64,000 nt of DNA, taken from the NCBI GenBank assembly GCA_030432235.1, contig JAUIHT010000001.1:1426001-1490000 (forward strand), in the 5' to 3' direction. The notes below the pieces were generated by a model, which had not been told where the DNA came from, made no database searches, and worked only from the letters and a program-made list of their open reading frames with translations. The number at the start of each line of letters is the position of its first letter. The first letter of the stretch is position 1. This stretch comes from Verrucomicrobiia bacterium. GTDB taxonomy: Bacteria > Verrucomicrobiota > Verrucomicrobiia > Opitutales > Cerasicoccaceae. Below, one piece after another: positions 7,595 through 16,257 of this stretch. The translations under genes and the position numbers were made by a program.

Positions 7595-9058
7595 TCAGAC
7601 CTTCCCGGCTTTGCGCCAACGGTAGAGCGTGGTCGGGTGGATGCCAAGCTGGGCGGCGGTCCAGGTGAGGTCTCCGTCGCTTTCGTCCAGAAGTTTTCGG
7701 GCCAGTTCCATGCGCTGGCGTTTGTTCGGCATCATGGGCGCGCCGGGCGCAGAGAAAGGCGCCGGGCTTTGGGTGGGGGGGGGAGCGTGCCTGTCCGCTG
7801 GGTGATGGATGATGCGATGCGGTGGCGTATTTGAGGAAGAAAACGGTCGCTGGCTGGAGCCGGGAAAGGGGCGTGGTGTAGTCCGCTCAGCCAAGGGGAA
7901 GGGAGCCCGGCTGCCATCGGCGCGCAGTTGACGCCGTGCGGGCGGGTCCCACCAGGACGCGCGCATGACGGGCCCATCGTAGTGGATGGCCATCCTCTCG
8001 ATGACCTGCTTGAGCTCGCGCACGTTGCCGGCCCAGTCGTACTGCTGGAACTTTGCGATCAGCTCCGGTTCCAAGGTTTCGAAATTCTTGCCCATGCGCA
8101 CGGCGGCATCACCGAGGAAAAGCATGGCCAGGTCCGGAATGTCCTCCACGCGGTGGCGCAGGGGAGGGGTGTTGAGAATGACTTCGGAAAGGCGGTAATA
8201 GAGGTCGAGCCGGAAGTTACCCTTGTCGCTCTCTTCGCGCAGGTCGCGGTTGGTGGCGGAGATAACGCGCACGTTGCAGGCATATTCCTTGGTGGAGCCC
8301 ACACGGCGCGCCTGACGTGTTTCCAGGAAGCGCAGCAGCTTGGGCTGAAGCTGGATTTCCAGCTCGCCGATCTCGTCGAGGAAGAGTGTGCCGCCGGCGG
8401 CTTCCTCGACCATACCGGGCTTGGCCTTGGCCGCACCGGTGTAGGCGCCTTTCTCTGCGCCGAAGAGCTCGCTCTCCAGCAGCTCGGCGGGGATAGCCGC
8501 GCAGTTCATGGCCACAAAGGGCTTTTTGCCCGAAGCGCGGTGGATAGCCTCCGAGACGCGCTCCTTGCCCGTGCCGGATTCGCCCATGACCAGCACGCTG
8601 GCGTTGGTCGGCCCGATACGCTGCACGGACTCCCGCAGGGCGACCATGGCGGCGCTACGCCCCACAAGCCCCTGCGTGTTGATGGGCGCCTGCGCACCGT
8701 AAAGTTGCCACCAGAGCTTTTGGGTGTTGGCACAGGACTCGATGGCTCCGTTCCAGCGTTCGTCAGCGTCGTTTTCGTCGATGACGTCGTGCGCGCCGTC
8801 GCGGGCGGCGTCCATGATCTGCTTGGTGGAGAGGCCTTCGCCGAGCACTAGATAATACCGGCTGGCGCGCGCGAGCCGCACGCGGGTGTCTGCCCAGTCC
8901 GGCTTGAGCGACTCCTCGTAGGGCACCAGATAAACCAACTCGGTCGAGGAAGCGTCGAGGGCCTGTACCTTGGTCTGCGCCTGTACGCGATGCCCCAGCG
9001 CCTGAAGGCGTTTGAGAGCGGCGGGAGACTTGCCTGGCGTTAACAACGTCACGCGCAT
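7595..9058 (-). CDS. Sigma-54-dependent transcriptional activator
   Basis: 487 residues. Residues 1-120 look like a degenerate receiver-type domain without an obvious phosphoacceptor aspartate. The AAA+ domain follows: Walker A GESGTGKE at 159-166, the sigma-54 contact loop at 204-209 as GAYTGA instead of the common GAFTGA, Walker B TLFLDE around 224-229, and an arginine-containing LYYRLS motif. A low-complexity Pro/Ser/Arg linker (about 375-440) precedes a Fis-type helix-turn-helix near 455-485. It activates transcription from sigma-54 promoters; its targets are not evident here. A 6-bp dyad lies at 9081-9094, just upstream of its start. Confidence 0.9.
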   Translation of the reverse strand: MRVTLLTPGKSPAALKRLQALGHRVQAQTKVQALDASSTELVYLVPYEESLKPDWADTRVRLARASRYYLVLGEGLSTKQIMDAARDGAHDVIDENDADERWNGAIESCANTQKLWWQLYGAQAPINTQGLVGRSAAMVALRESVQRIGPTNASVLVMGESGTGKERVSEAIHRASGKKPFVAMNCAAIPAELLESELFGAEKGAYTGAAKAKPGMVEEAAGGTLFLDEIGELEIQLQPKLLRFLETRQARRVGSTKEYACNVRVISATNRDLREESDKGNFRLDLYYRLSEVILNTPPLRHRVEDIPDLAMLFLGDAAVRMGKNFETLEPELIAKFQQYDWAGNVRELKQVIERMAIHYDGPVMRASWWDPPARRQLRADGSRAPFPLAERTTPRPFPGSSQRPFSSSNTPPHRIIHHPADRHAPPPTQSPAPFSAPGAPMMPNKRQRMELARKLLDESDGDLTWTAAQLGIHPTTLYRWRKAGKV

Positions 9059-9080
9059 GACGGCAACTTGAATCAGTAAG

Positions 9081-9094
9081 ATTGCATTTGCAAT
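9081..9094. promoter_or_regulatory. Dyad upstream of the sigma-54 activator
   Basis: ATTGCA-TT-TGCAAT, a perfect 6-bp inverted repeat with a two-base spacer, 22 bases from the start codon at 9058 and inside the 48-base gap after the uvrA N-terminal half. It could be an operator; no binding protein is implied by the sequence alone. Confidence 0.3.
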
Positions 9095-9106
9095 GCAGAC
9101 TTGCGC

Positions 9107-10474
9107 TTATTTTTCCTCTTGTAGCTTGCCGATAAAGGCCAGCGCGGCGTCGATGTCGAGGGCCATGAAGTCGGCAAAGCCCAGCCCGGCGACCTTGACG
9201 GCGCGGGCGCGGGCATTCAGGCGTTGCCCGTGGCAGTCGGGGCAGATGTTGCTGGTCTGGTACTGCATGAGTCGGGTTTTGAGCCCGTCGCTGCTGGTGG
9301 TGCGCCGGGTCTCGGCGAGATCGGCCAGGACGCCTTCAAAGGGCAAGACTTCGGGCTTGGTGTTGCCAGGCTTGAGCTTGAAGGAGAAGAGACGTTCACC
9401 CGCGCCGTGCAGAATCTGGTGGCGCGTGTCCTCGGGGAGTTCGGACCAGGGCGTGGTGGGGTCGAAGGGCAGTTGCTCCGCGAGCTGCTTCAGGATGGCA
9501 TTGCGTTTGATGATCATTGCCTTGGAGCCGAGACGCCAGGGTTTGATGGCGCCACCGCGCACGGTCTTGGACGGATCGGGTACAACGAGTTCGGGCAGGA
9601 ACTGGTTGGTGCGGCCCACGCCACCACAGGTAGGGCAGGCGCCTTCGGCGTGATTCCAGGAAAAGTGTCGCGGGCTGAGTGGCTCGTAGACCACACCGCT
9701 GCTTTCACCGGCGAGTGCGCGGCTGAGCAGGATTTCCTTCCAGGGAGAGTCTTTGTCCGCCTGTACGAGGGCGAGCGCACGGTCACCGCCTTCGCTCAAG
9801 GCCAGCTCTAGGCTGTCGGCGATGCGTGCGCGCTGGTCTTCGCGCAGCATGAGGCGGTCGACCACGACTTCGAGATTCATCTCGCCACGGGTGCTGGGGA
9901 ACTTTTCCAGGTCCGCGATCTCGTGTACTTCGCCGTCCAGGCGCACGCGCTGGAATCCCTTTTGCCGCAGGCGCGGCAGCTCCTCGCGGATGACCGAGGC
10001 CTTGGCTGTGATGACCGGTGCGAGCAGCAGGCAGCGGCTACCCTCGGGCTCCCGCAGCAGCCGCGCGATACAGTCGTCGAGACTGCGCCGGATGATGCGA
10101 CCGCCGTCGATGGGGTCGAACTGCTCGCCGCGCACGGCCCAGAGCAGCCGCGCGTAATCCGCAATCTCCGTGACGGTGGCGACGGTGCTGCGTGGGTTGC
10201 CCGCGCCGCCGGTGCGCTGCTCGATGGCGATGACGGGTGAGAGGCCGTGGATGAAGTCGACGTCGGGCCGCTTCATTTGCTCGAGCATGCCGCGGGCGCG
10301 GGCGGAAAGACTTTCGATATACTTGCGGTAGCCCTCGGCGTAGAGTGTGTCGAAGGCCAGCGAAGATTTGCCCGAGCCACTCACTCCGGTGATCACCACG
10401 AGCTTGCCGCGCGGGATGCGCAGCTCCAGGTCGCGCAGATTGTGTTCGCGCGCGCCTTTGATGTGGATGTCCAT
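9107..10474 (-). CDS. uvrA: UvrA excinuclease, N-terminal half (split gene)
   Basis: 455 residues matching UvrA from its first residue up to just before ABC signature I. Walker A I is GVSGSGKS (30-38... region), followed by the UvrB-binding-type region (about 130-240), the ACPTC half of the first zinc module and the insertion region with [10 protein letters not shown]. The first CxxC pair of zinc module 1 is absent: residues before [13 protein letters not shown] contain no cysteines. The protein ends FIGKLQEEK-stop, and the C-terminal half begins at the residue expected next. This half lacks signature and Walker B of the first ATPase, so it cannot form a complete site alone. Confidence 0.9.
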   Translation of the reverse strand: MDIHIKGAREHNLRDLELRIPRGKLVVITGVSGSGKSSLAFDTLYAEGYRKYIESLSARARGMLEQMKRPDVDFIHGLSPVIAIEQRTGGAGNPRSTVATVTEIADYARLLWAVRGEQFDPIDGGRIIRRSLDDCIARLLREPEGSRCLLLAPVITAKASVIREELPRLRQKGFQRVRLDGEVHEIADLEKFPSTRGEMNLEVVVDRLMLREDQRARIADSLELALSEGGDRALALVQADKDSPWKEILLSRALAGESSGVVYEPLSPRHFSWNHAEGACPTCGGVGRTNQFLPELVVPDPSKTVRGGAIKPWRLGSKAMIIKRNAILKQLAEQLPFDPTTPWSELPEDTRHQILHGAGERLFSFKLKPGNTKPEVLPFEGVLADLAETRRTTSSDGLKTRLMQYQTSNICPDCHGQRLNARARAVKVAGLGFADFMALDIDAALAFIGKLQEEK

Positions 10475-10553
10475 TCTGTTTATCGGTTATCGATTCTTAG
10501 CTAGCGGTTTCCAGTTCAGGAACGGAGCCGTCTCGTTCGCACGGTAAGTTAAC

Positions 10554-10595
10554 CGAAAACAGACAATCGAAAATCGACAACTGAAAACTAATAAT
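10554..10595. repeat. 7-nt-period degenerate tract
   Basis: Six consecutive heptamers (CGAAAAC, AGACAAT, CGAAAAT, CGACAAC, TGAAAAC, TAATAAT) between the uvrA N-terminal half and the next gene; the last unit overlaps the stop codon of the gene at 10588. A looser, inverted relative lies at 10477-10516. It belongs to the same type of tract as 13034-13061, 39552-39607, 47908-47942 and 48003-48042. Confidence 0.6.
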
Positions 10596-11397
10596 CCACC
10601 CGTTCGCCGTTGACGTAGATGCGCACATCGCTGACGTTCTCGGGCTCGAAGTTGTCCGGCGGAAAACGAAAACTGGTCAGCATGAGCGTGATGTCCAGAG
10701 CATCGGACTCAAGGTCGTGCCGGTCGCCTTCGACCAGGAAGCGGTAACTGCCGCGTCGGCTGCCGTAGATGATCATGGAAATCTCATGGTCTTCCCCCGC
10801 GCCGGTTACCTGGCCACGCAGCACGAGGTGCTTCCAGGTCTTGCCGTCGATGTTGATGGTTTCCTCGCCGGTGACTTCCATCAGGGGATAACGATCCAAC
10901 ATTTCCTTGCGTGTCATGTTGCTGTACTCGTCCAGTGAGGTCGTCCAGGGCCCGACTTCCAGTGTGACGATGCTGCGTTGGCCGACAACGGCGGTGACGG
11001 GGGCATTCCAGGAAAGCATTTTCCAGCCGGCCGGAATAGATACCTCGAAAGGGATGGGGCGGCCGGTAATGACGGTACGACGTGGCAGGGGAGGCAGGCT
11101 GTCGAGCCGCCGTTGCAGGTAGCTGTCGTTCAGGTTTTTCTTCGGAGCCTGCGGTTTTGGCGGGCCTTTGGCCTCGGCGGGCTCTTCGCCACTTGCCTCC
11201 AGACTTTTCAGATACTTTTCGTATTCCTCAGCCTGTTCCTCTGCGTAGTCTGCGATTTCCCCCATCGTTTCCTCGGCGCCTTTACCGGCCAGAGGTTTTT
11301 CCCGGATACGACTTTCCACCATCTTAAAATAAAAGACAGAAGTCACCATGCCGAAAGCGAAGGTAGCCAGTATATAATAGCTGGGACGAATGCGCAT
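10588..11397 (-). CDS. Membrane-anchored protein of unknown function
   Basis: 269 residues. A single N-terminal transmembrane helix (about residues 7-25) is followed by an acidic coiled-coil-like stretch (about 45-75), a Pro/Lys linker and a C-terminal globular domain rich in beta strands (about 100-269). I do not recognise the family. The start ATG at 11397 places the hydrophobic helix directly at the N terminus. It is on the same strand as uvrA and the efflux operon but separated from both by about 100 bases. Confidence 0.65.
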   Translation of the reverse strand: MRIRPSYYILATFAFGMVTSVFYFKMVESRIREKPLAGKGAEETMGEIADYAEEQAEEYEKYLKSLEASGEEPAEAKGPPKPQAPKKNLNDSYLQRRLDSLPPLPRRTVITGRPIPFEVSIPAGWKMLSWNAPVTAVVGQRSIVTLEVGPWTTSLDEYSNMTRKEMLDRYPLMEVTGEETINIDGKTWKHLVLRGQVTGAGEDHEISMIIYGSRRGSYRFLVEGDRHDLESDALDITLMLTSFRFPPDNFEPENVSDVRIYVNGERVDY

Positions 11398-11494
11398 CGT
11401 TTAAAACGACTACGACTTTATTACAGTTGATTCTAAGGTCAAACCCTGGTGACCGGGAATACCTGGGGTTAATGGCCTACGATTATCACTAGGC

Positions 11495-13033
11495 CTAAGG
11501 CCCGCCGAAGTATTGCTGCCAGAAGTCCTGCTCGCTTTCCGGCTTGTCCATGGCGTTGATTTTGGCGGCGGATTGTTGGGCTACGCGGGGCAGGCCGCCG
11601 GTAGCATGCGCGAGGTTGGCAATGGAAATGGAAAGGTTGGCCTCGGCGTCGACGAGGTCCTGGCGTGACTGGTCGAGGTCCTGCTGTGCGGTCAGGAGAT
11701 CCAGCAGGCTATTGATCCCGGTTTGGTAGCCGATATTAATGGCCTCATAGGCTTCACGCTGGGCTTGTACGGCGGCACGCTGGGCGGTGACTTCACCGAT
11801 GGCGGAACGGAAGCCAAAGTAGTAGGTCCACACGCTGGAGAGTACGCTGAGTTCCTGCGCACGCAGATTCTGGCGGGCTTGACGGGCGAGCGAACGCGCG
11901 CTTTGGATGGCGTACTTGTTGTTGAAACCGTCAAAGATGTCCCACTCCAGGGCGAGGTAGGCCTGATAGTCTTCCACTGTTTCAAAGCCTGTGCTGTCCG
12001 TGTTTTCATAAGAGCCGGTGACACCGGCTGTGAGCTCGGGCCAGAGGTCGGCCTGGGCGGCGCTAAGGTTGGCGTCGGCTTCACGCACCGCTGCATAAGC
12101 GGAGAGGATGGCCGGCCGGTTTTGTAAGGCGACGGCCAGGAGGCGAGAGACATCCTGATCGATTTCGTGGAAGGACGGTGGGTCCAGTGGCGGAACGATT
12201 TCCAGGTAGGCACCGACTTGCAGACCCAGCGTGGTGGCGAGATTGGCCCGGGCTTCCTCGATTTGCGCGATGTCCTGCTGTTCCTGGGCTTCGGCGCTGC
12301 GGACGCTTGCGAGGGCGCGCAGGGCATCCTGCTTGGTGCCCAGTCCGGACTCGAGTTTTTTACTGGCGGCGTCGTAGGTGGCCTCGGCATTGGCGAGTAG
12401 CGCGCGTGTGGCCTCGAGCGTGGAGTTGGCGGCGTTGAGGTCGTAGTAGGCCGTCATGACGTTGAGCACGACATCCTGGTAGGTCTGGTTGTAATCAAAG
12501 TTGGCAGCGTAAAGGGCCTCCCGGGCAGCGTCGGCGATAGCCTCGCGTCCACCGAAATTATAGAGGAGCCAATTGATATCGAGCGTCGGGCCGTAGGCTG
12601 TCTGGTAGAACGAAGTATTGGGAAACAATTCGTTCTTTAGCTTGGTTCGTGAAAGGGTGTAGCCGGCAGTCACCTGCGGGTAATAGGTGCTCAGGCTTTG
12701 CCCGTATTGTGCGGCGACTGACTTCGCGGCAAACCACGAGCTGCGAGTCTGCGGGTTGTTCTCCAGCGCGATGTCCACCAGAATGGGTAGTTCCAGTGGT
12801 CCCATGCCGACGAGGGCGCTGGCGGTGTTCGGATGAGCGCTGTTTTTCTGGTTCTGGTTAGGCGAGGGCAGGGCCTTTACCGGAGGTTTCCACTGCTCGG
12901 TGGGACGGTGCGCCACCTCCTTGTCGACGTTGACGCAGGAAGTGAGTGTAAAGCAGAATGCCAAGAACAGAAGGCCGGAGAGCGGGGTAAGTCCGCGTGC
13001 CTGTCTTGAATCCGTTGTCAGTAGTTTTTTCAT
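11495..13033 (-). CDS. Outer-membrane efflux protein (TolC/OprM family lipoprotein)
   Basis: 512 residues from ATG 13033. A signal peptide ends in a lipobox LTSC (Cys about residue 33), as in OprM-type channels. The rest contains the duplicated long-helix architecture of the outer membrane factor family. It forms the exit duct of the RND pump encoded upstream on the same strand. An in-frame ATG at 13048 would add five residues, but it lies inside a 14-nt tandem repeat (13034-13061), so the MKKLL start at 13033 is preferred. Spacing to the RND gene is about 40 bases. Confidence 0.9.
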   Translation of the reverse strand: MKKLLTTDSRQARGLTPLSGLLFLAFCFTLTSCVNVDKEVAHRPTEQWKPPVKALPSPNQNQKNSAHPNTASALVGMGPLELPILVDIALENNPQTRSSWFAAKSVAAQYGQSLSTYYPQVTAGYTLSRTKLKNELFPNTSFYQTAYGPTLDINWLLYNFGGREAIADAAREALYAANFDYNQTYQDVVLNVMTAYYDLNAANSTLEATRALLANAEATYDAASKKLESGLGTKQDALRALASVRSAEAQEQQDIAQIEEARANLATTLGLQVGAYLEIVPPLDPPSFHEIDQDVSRLLAVALQNRPAILSAYAAVREADANLSAAQADLWPELTAGVTGSYENTDSTGFETVEDYQAYLALEWDIFDGFNNKYAIQSARSLARQARQNLRAQELSVLSSVWTYYFGFRSAIGEVTAQRAAVQAQREAYEAINIGYQTGINSLLDLLTAQQDLDQSRQDLVDAEANLSISIANLAHATGGLPRVAQQSAAKINAMDKPESEQDFWQQYFGGP

Positions 13034-13061
13034 TTCTGAATTCTGCATTCTGAATTCTGCG
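13034..13061. repeat. Tandem 14-mer (7-nt period) between RND and channel genes
   Basis: TTCTGAATTCTGCA followed by TTCTGAATTCTGCG, i.e. four heptamers. It abuts the preferred start codon of the outer-membrane channel gene and contains an alternative in-frame ATG. Confidence 0.7.
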
Positions 13062-13071
13062 TTAAATAAAA

Positions 13072-16000
13072 TTACTTCGTTCTCTCACCGCGAGCAAAGA
13101 AAGGTATGCGGTCCATGACCTTGGTTTGGAACTGCTCGAAGTACAGGAAGAGCGCCGGGGTCACGTAAAGTGTGATCAACTGCGAGACGATGAGCCCGCC
13201 GACGATGCAGGAGCCGAGTGGCTTGCGGCTTTCGGCATCCGCGCCGATCCCAATGGCCAGCGGGACGGCTCCGAGCAGCGCCGCGATAGTGGTCATCATG
13301 ATGGGACGGAAACGGGAGAGGCAGGCCTTGTGGACGGCATCGCGTGGATTCAGTCCCTCGTGCTGATACATGATGGTGAAGTCGATCATCATGATACCGT
13401 TCTTCTTCACGATACCCATGAGCATGAACATCCCGATGCCGGCGTAAAGCGACAGATCCTGCCCGAGCAATAGCAGCGTGAGGAGGCCGCCGACGATGGC
13501 CACGGGTAGGGCCGTCAGCACGGTGATGGGATGGATGTAGCTTTCGTACAGAACGCCCAGGATGACGTACATGACAAACACAGCGACCACGGCCATGATA
13601 GCCATGCTTCTAATCGTCTGCTCAAACAGCTCCGACTGGCCTTCCATCTGTTTGATGACTTCCTGTGGCACGATCTCATCGGCTTTTTGTTTGAGGAAAT
13701 TGTTAGCCGTTCCGATGGGAACGCCCGGAGCCGTGTCGTAATAGATCGTGACGGAGCTGAAATTATTCAGGTGATTCACGGCCACCGGGCCGACTGAGTA
13801 ATTCCATTTCGAGATGGTGTTGAAGGGCACCAGGTTCGTCCCGATGTTGTAGTCCTGGCTGTCCATCAGGTAGGTGGTGCTCTGGTTGGTTTGCGAGGCA
13901 AAGTAGAGCATCTCCATGTCCGGAGCGTCCTCCATGAACTGAGGCGCGGCCTGGACGATGACCTGATACTGGAGGAAGGGAGCATTGATGAGATATTCGT
14001 AATTCTGCGAATAGGCGTCCATCAGCACGGTGGAGAAATTTGTTGCCGTAACGCCCAGGGCCGAAGCCATGTCGCGGTCCAGTCCCACGCTCAACTGCGG
14101 GTTGTCCATAAAGAGGTCGGAGGAGACGGAGGAGAAGTAACCGCTTTCCCACATGGCCGCGACGAGCTCCTGGGAGGACTTGTAAATGGAGTCGGTGTCG
14201 AGCCCATACATGCTGTAAGCGTAGTTACCCTGATTGGTTGAAAAGGCACCTGCGCTGATCTGCAGGGTGGGCTGGGGGCGAATCAAAGGCAGCACGCCGG
14301 GAATCTTTTCCATGGCCTCGACCAACTGCCGATTGACTTCGTCGATGCCGGGGCGCTTGTCGATATCGATGAGTGACACGATGGTGTAACCGAAGTTGCT
14401 CTGCACAAACTGCGGCACGCCGGTGACGGTGACGAAGTTTTCCACGTAGGGGTTGGACTTGAGTATGTTGTGGATCTGCTGCTGGTAGTCGTCCATTTGC
14501 TGGGGCGAAGTGCCAGTCTGTGCCACGAACACACCTTGGATGAAGCCGCTATCCCCGGTCGGGATAAAGGTCTTCGGGACCAGCATGCCGAACCAAACCA
14601 CACCGGCCATGCAAACGGCCCAGGCCACGGCCGATACCCAGCGGTGCTTGAGGAAGAAATCCAGGGAGGGACCGTACCAGCCCAGGCACCAGGCCTCGAT
14701 TTTGTTGGCGAGCTTTTCCAGGCGGGTTTTCTGGTCAGGCTTACGCTCTTTCAGGGCGCGCGCGCACATCATCGGGGTGAGTGAGAGCGAGACCAGTCCG
14801 GAGGCGACGATGGCCACGACGATGGTCACGCCCATTTCCTGGAACATCAGGCCCATCATGCCGCTCATAAAGACCAGCGGGATGAAAACCGCCGCCAGCG
14901 AAAGCGTCATGGACAGAATGGTGAAACTGATCTCCCGGGCACCCTCCATGGCGGCGACGGCGGGGGACTCCCCGTGCTCTTCCATGCGCCGCACCATATT
15001 CTCCAAAAAGACCACGGCGTCGTCCACGAGGAAGCCGATGGAGAGCGTCAGGGCCATGAGAGACAGGTTATCCAGGCTGTAGTCCATCAGGTTCATGACC
15101 ACGAAGGTCACGAGCAGGGCCATGGGCATAGCCACCATGGGGATGAGGGTGTCACTGGCGCGCCCCAGGAAGAGGAAGATGACCATGCACACGAGAGCGA
15201 ACGCGATCAGGAGCGTCATCTGTACATCGTTGACGCTCTCGATGATGGTAATGGCGCCGTTGTGGATCGGCGTCATGATGATGGAGCCGGGGATTTGCTC
15301 CCGCAACTTGGGCATCATGGCCTCTATATCCTTGGCGATTTGCACCGTGTTGCCGTTGTTGGCCTTCATGATGCCTAGCACGACGCCGGTGGCGCCGTCG
15401 GGAATGCCCTCGGCCCAATAGTCCATGTTCAGGTACTGGGACTGGATGGTCTCCACCGCCGTAGCGACGTCGCGCATGTAGATGGGGCGGCCGTCCTTGA
15501 AGGCGATGATCAAATTGTCGTAGTCCTCCGTCGTTTCAAGCTGGGTATCCGGGATCAGGGTGAAGCTGTACGAGTCGCTGTTCATCTGCCCGGCGCCAAG
15601 CTGGTTGGTACCTTCCTTGATGGCGTTGGCGATGTCGGTAAAGGTCAGCCCGCGGTTGTACAGTTCGTTCGGGTCGACGTTGATCGTAAAGGCCTTGGGG
15701 GCGCCGTAGACGTTCACCTGGGAGACGCCGTCGATCATGTTCAACTGCTGGGAGACGGCGGTAAAAGCATAGTTATAGAGGTCGCCCAGAGTCATGGTTG
15801 TGCTGACCAGCCCCATGTAGTATACCGGTTGGTTGCTGGGGTTTACCTCTTTGTAGGTGGGCGGGCTCGGCATATCAGTCGGCAGGCTCCCGGTGGCGCG
15901 CTGAATGGCGGCCTGGACGCCGGTGGCGGCGGCCGTCAGGTCCATATCGAGGTCGAACTGCAGGATGATGCTCGAATTGCCCAGTGTGTTGGCGGAGGTG

Positions 16001-16239
16001 ACCAGATTGAGGCCTTCGATCTGCAAAAACTGTTGCTCCAGGGGCGAGGCCACATTGGCCGCCATCAGCTCCGGATTCGCCCCAGGGTAGCTGGCGCTGA
16101 CCTGGATGACCGGGTAGCTGACGTTGGGAAGGTCGCTGACCGGGAGCGAATTATAGGAGAAAATCCCAAAGAGGCCAATGGAGACGGCCATCAGGATGGT
16201 CATCACCGGGCGCTTGATAAAGGGCGCTGAAAGGCTCAT
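13072..16239 (-). CDS. RND multidrug efflux permease (AcrB/MdtB type)
   Basis: 1055 residues, the normal length for a hydrophobe/amphiphile efflux RND pump. It starts MSLSAPFIKRPV, has a first transmembrane helix at about 12-30, two large periplasmic loops and the proton-relay helix SIGFLVDDAVVFLENM with the paired Asp. The permease exports drugs or other amphiphiles across the inner membrane using the proton gradient. It lies between the membrane fusion protein (18 bases upstream) and the channel protein, giving the order adaptor-pump-channel. No TetR- or two-component-type regulator is adjacent. Substrate is unknown. Confidence 0.95.
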   Translation of the reverse strand: MSLSAPFIKRPVMTILMAVSIGLFGIFSYNSLPVSDLPNVSYPVIQVSASYPGANPELMAANVASPLEQQFLQIEGLNLVTSANTLGNSSIILQFDLDMDLTAAATGVQAAIQRATGSLPTDMPSPPTYKEVNPSNQPVYYMGLVSTTMTLGDLYNYAFTAVSQQLNMIDGVSQVNVYGAPKAFTINVDPNELYNRGLTFTDIANAIKEGTNQLGAGQMNSDSYSFTLIPDTQLETTEDYDNLIIAFKDGRPIYMRDVATAVETIQSQYLNMDYWAEGIPDGATGVVLGIMKANNGNTVQIAKDIEAMMPKLREQIPGSIIMTPIHNGAITIIESVNDVQMTLLIAFALVCMVIFLFLGRASDTLIPMVAMPMALLVTFVVMNLMDYSLDNLSLMALTLSIGFLVDDAVVFLENMVRRMEEHGESPAVAAMEGAREISFTILSMTLSLAAVFIPLVFMSGMMGLMFQEMGVTIVVAIVASGLVSLSLTPMMCARALKERKPDQKTRLEKLANKIEAWCLGWYGPSLDFFLKHRWVSAVAWAVCMAGVVWFGMLVPKTFIPTGDSGFIQGVFVAQTGTSPQQMDDYQQQIHNILKSNPYVENFVTVTGVPQFVQSNFGYTIVSLIDIDKRPGIDEVNRQLVEAMEKIPGVLPLIRPQPTLQISAGAFSTNQGNYAYSMYGLDTDSIYKSSQELVAAMWESGYFSSVSSDLFMDNPQLSVGLDRDMASALGVTATNFSTVLMDAYSQNYEYLINAPFLQYQVIVQAAPQFMEDAPDMEMLYFASQTNQSTTYLMDSQDYNIGTNLVPFNTISKWNYSVGPVAVNHLNNFSSVTIYYDTAPGVPIGTANNFLKQKADEIVPQEVIKQMEGQSELFEQTIRSMAIMAVVAVFVMYVILGVLYESYIHPITVLTALPVAIVGGLLTLLLLGQDLSLYAGIGMFMLMGIVKKNGIMMIDFTIMYQHEGLNPRDAVHKACLSRFRPIMMTTIAALLGAVPLAIGIGADAESRKPLGSCIVGGLIVSQLITLYVTPALFLYFEQFQTKVMDRIPFFARGERTK

Positions 16240-16257
16240 GGCGAGGCGTCGTGGCGT

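Noticed and set aside
4853-10474. Two unrelated UvrA-like ABC proteins instead of one split gene
   Set aside because: The halves are complementary with no overlap and no missing segment, and their lengths sum to a full UvrA.
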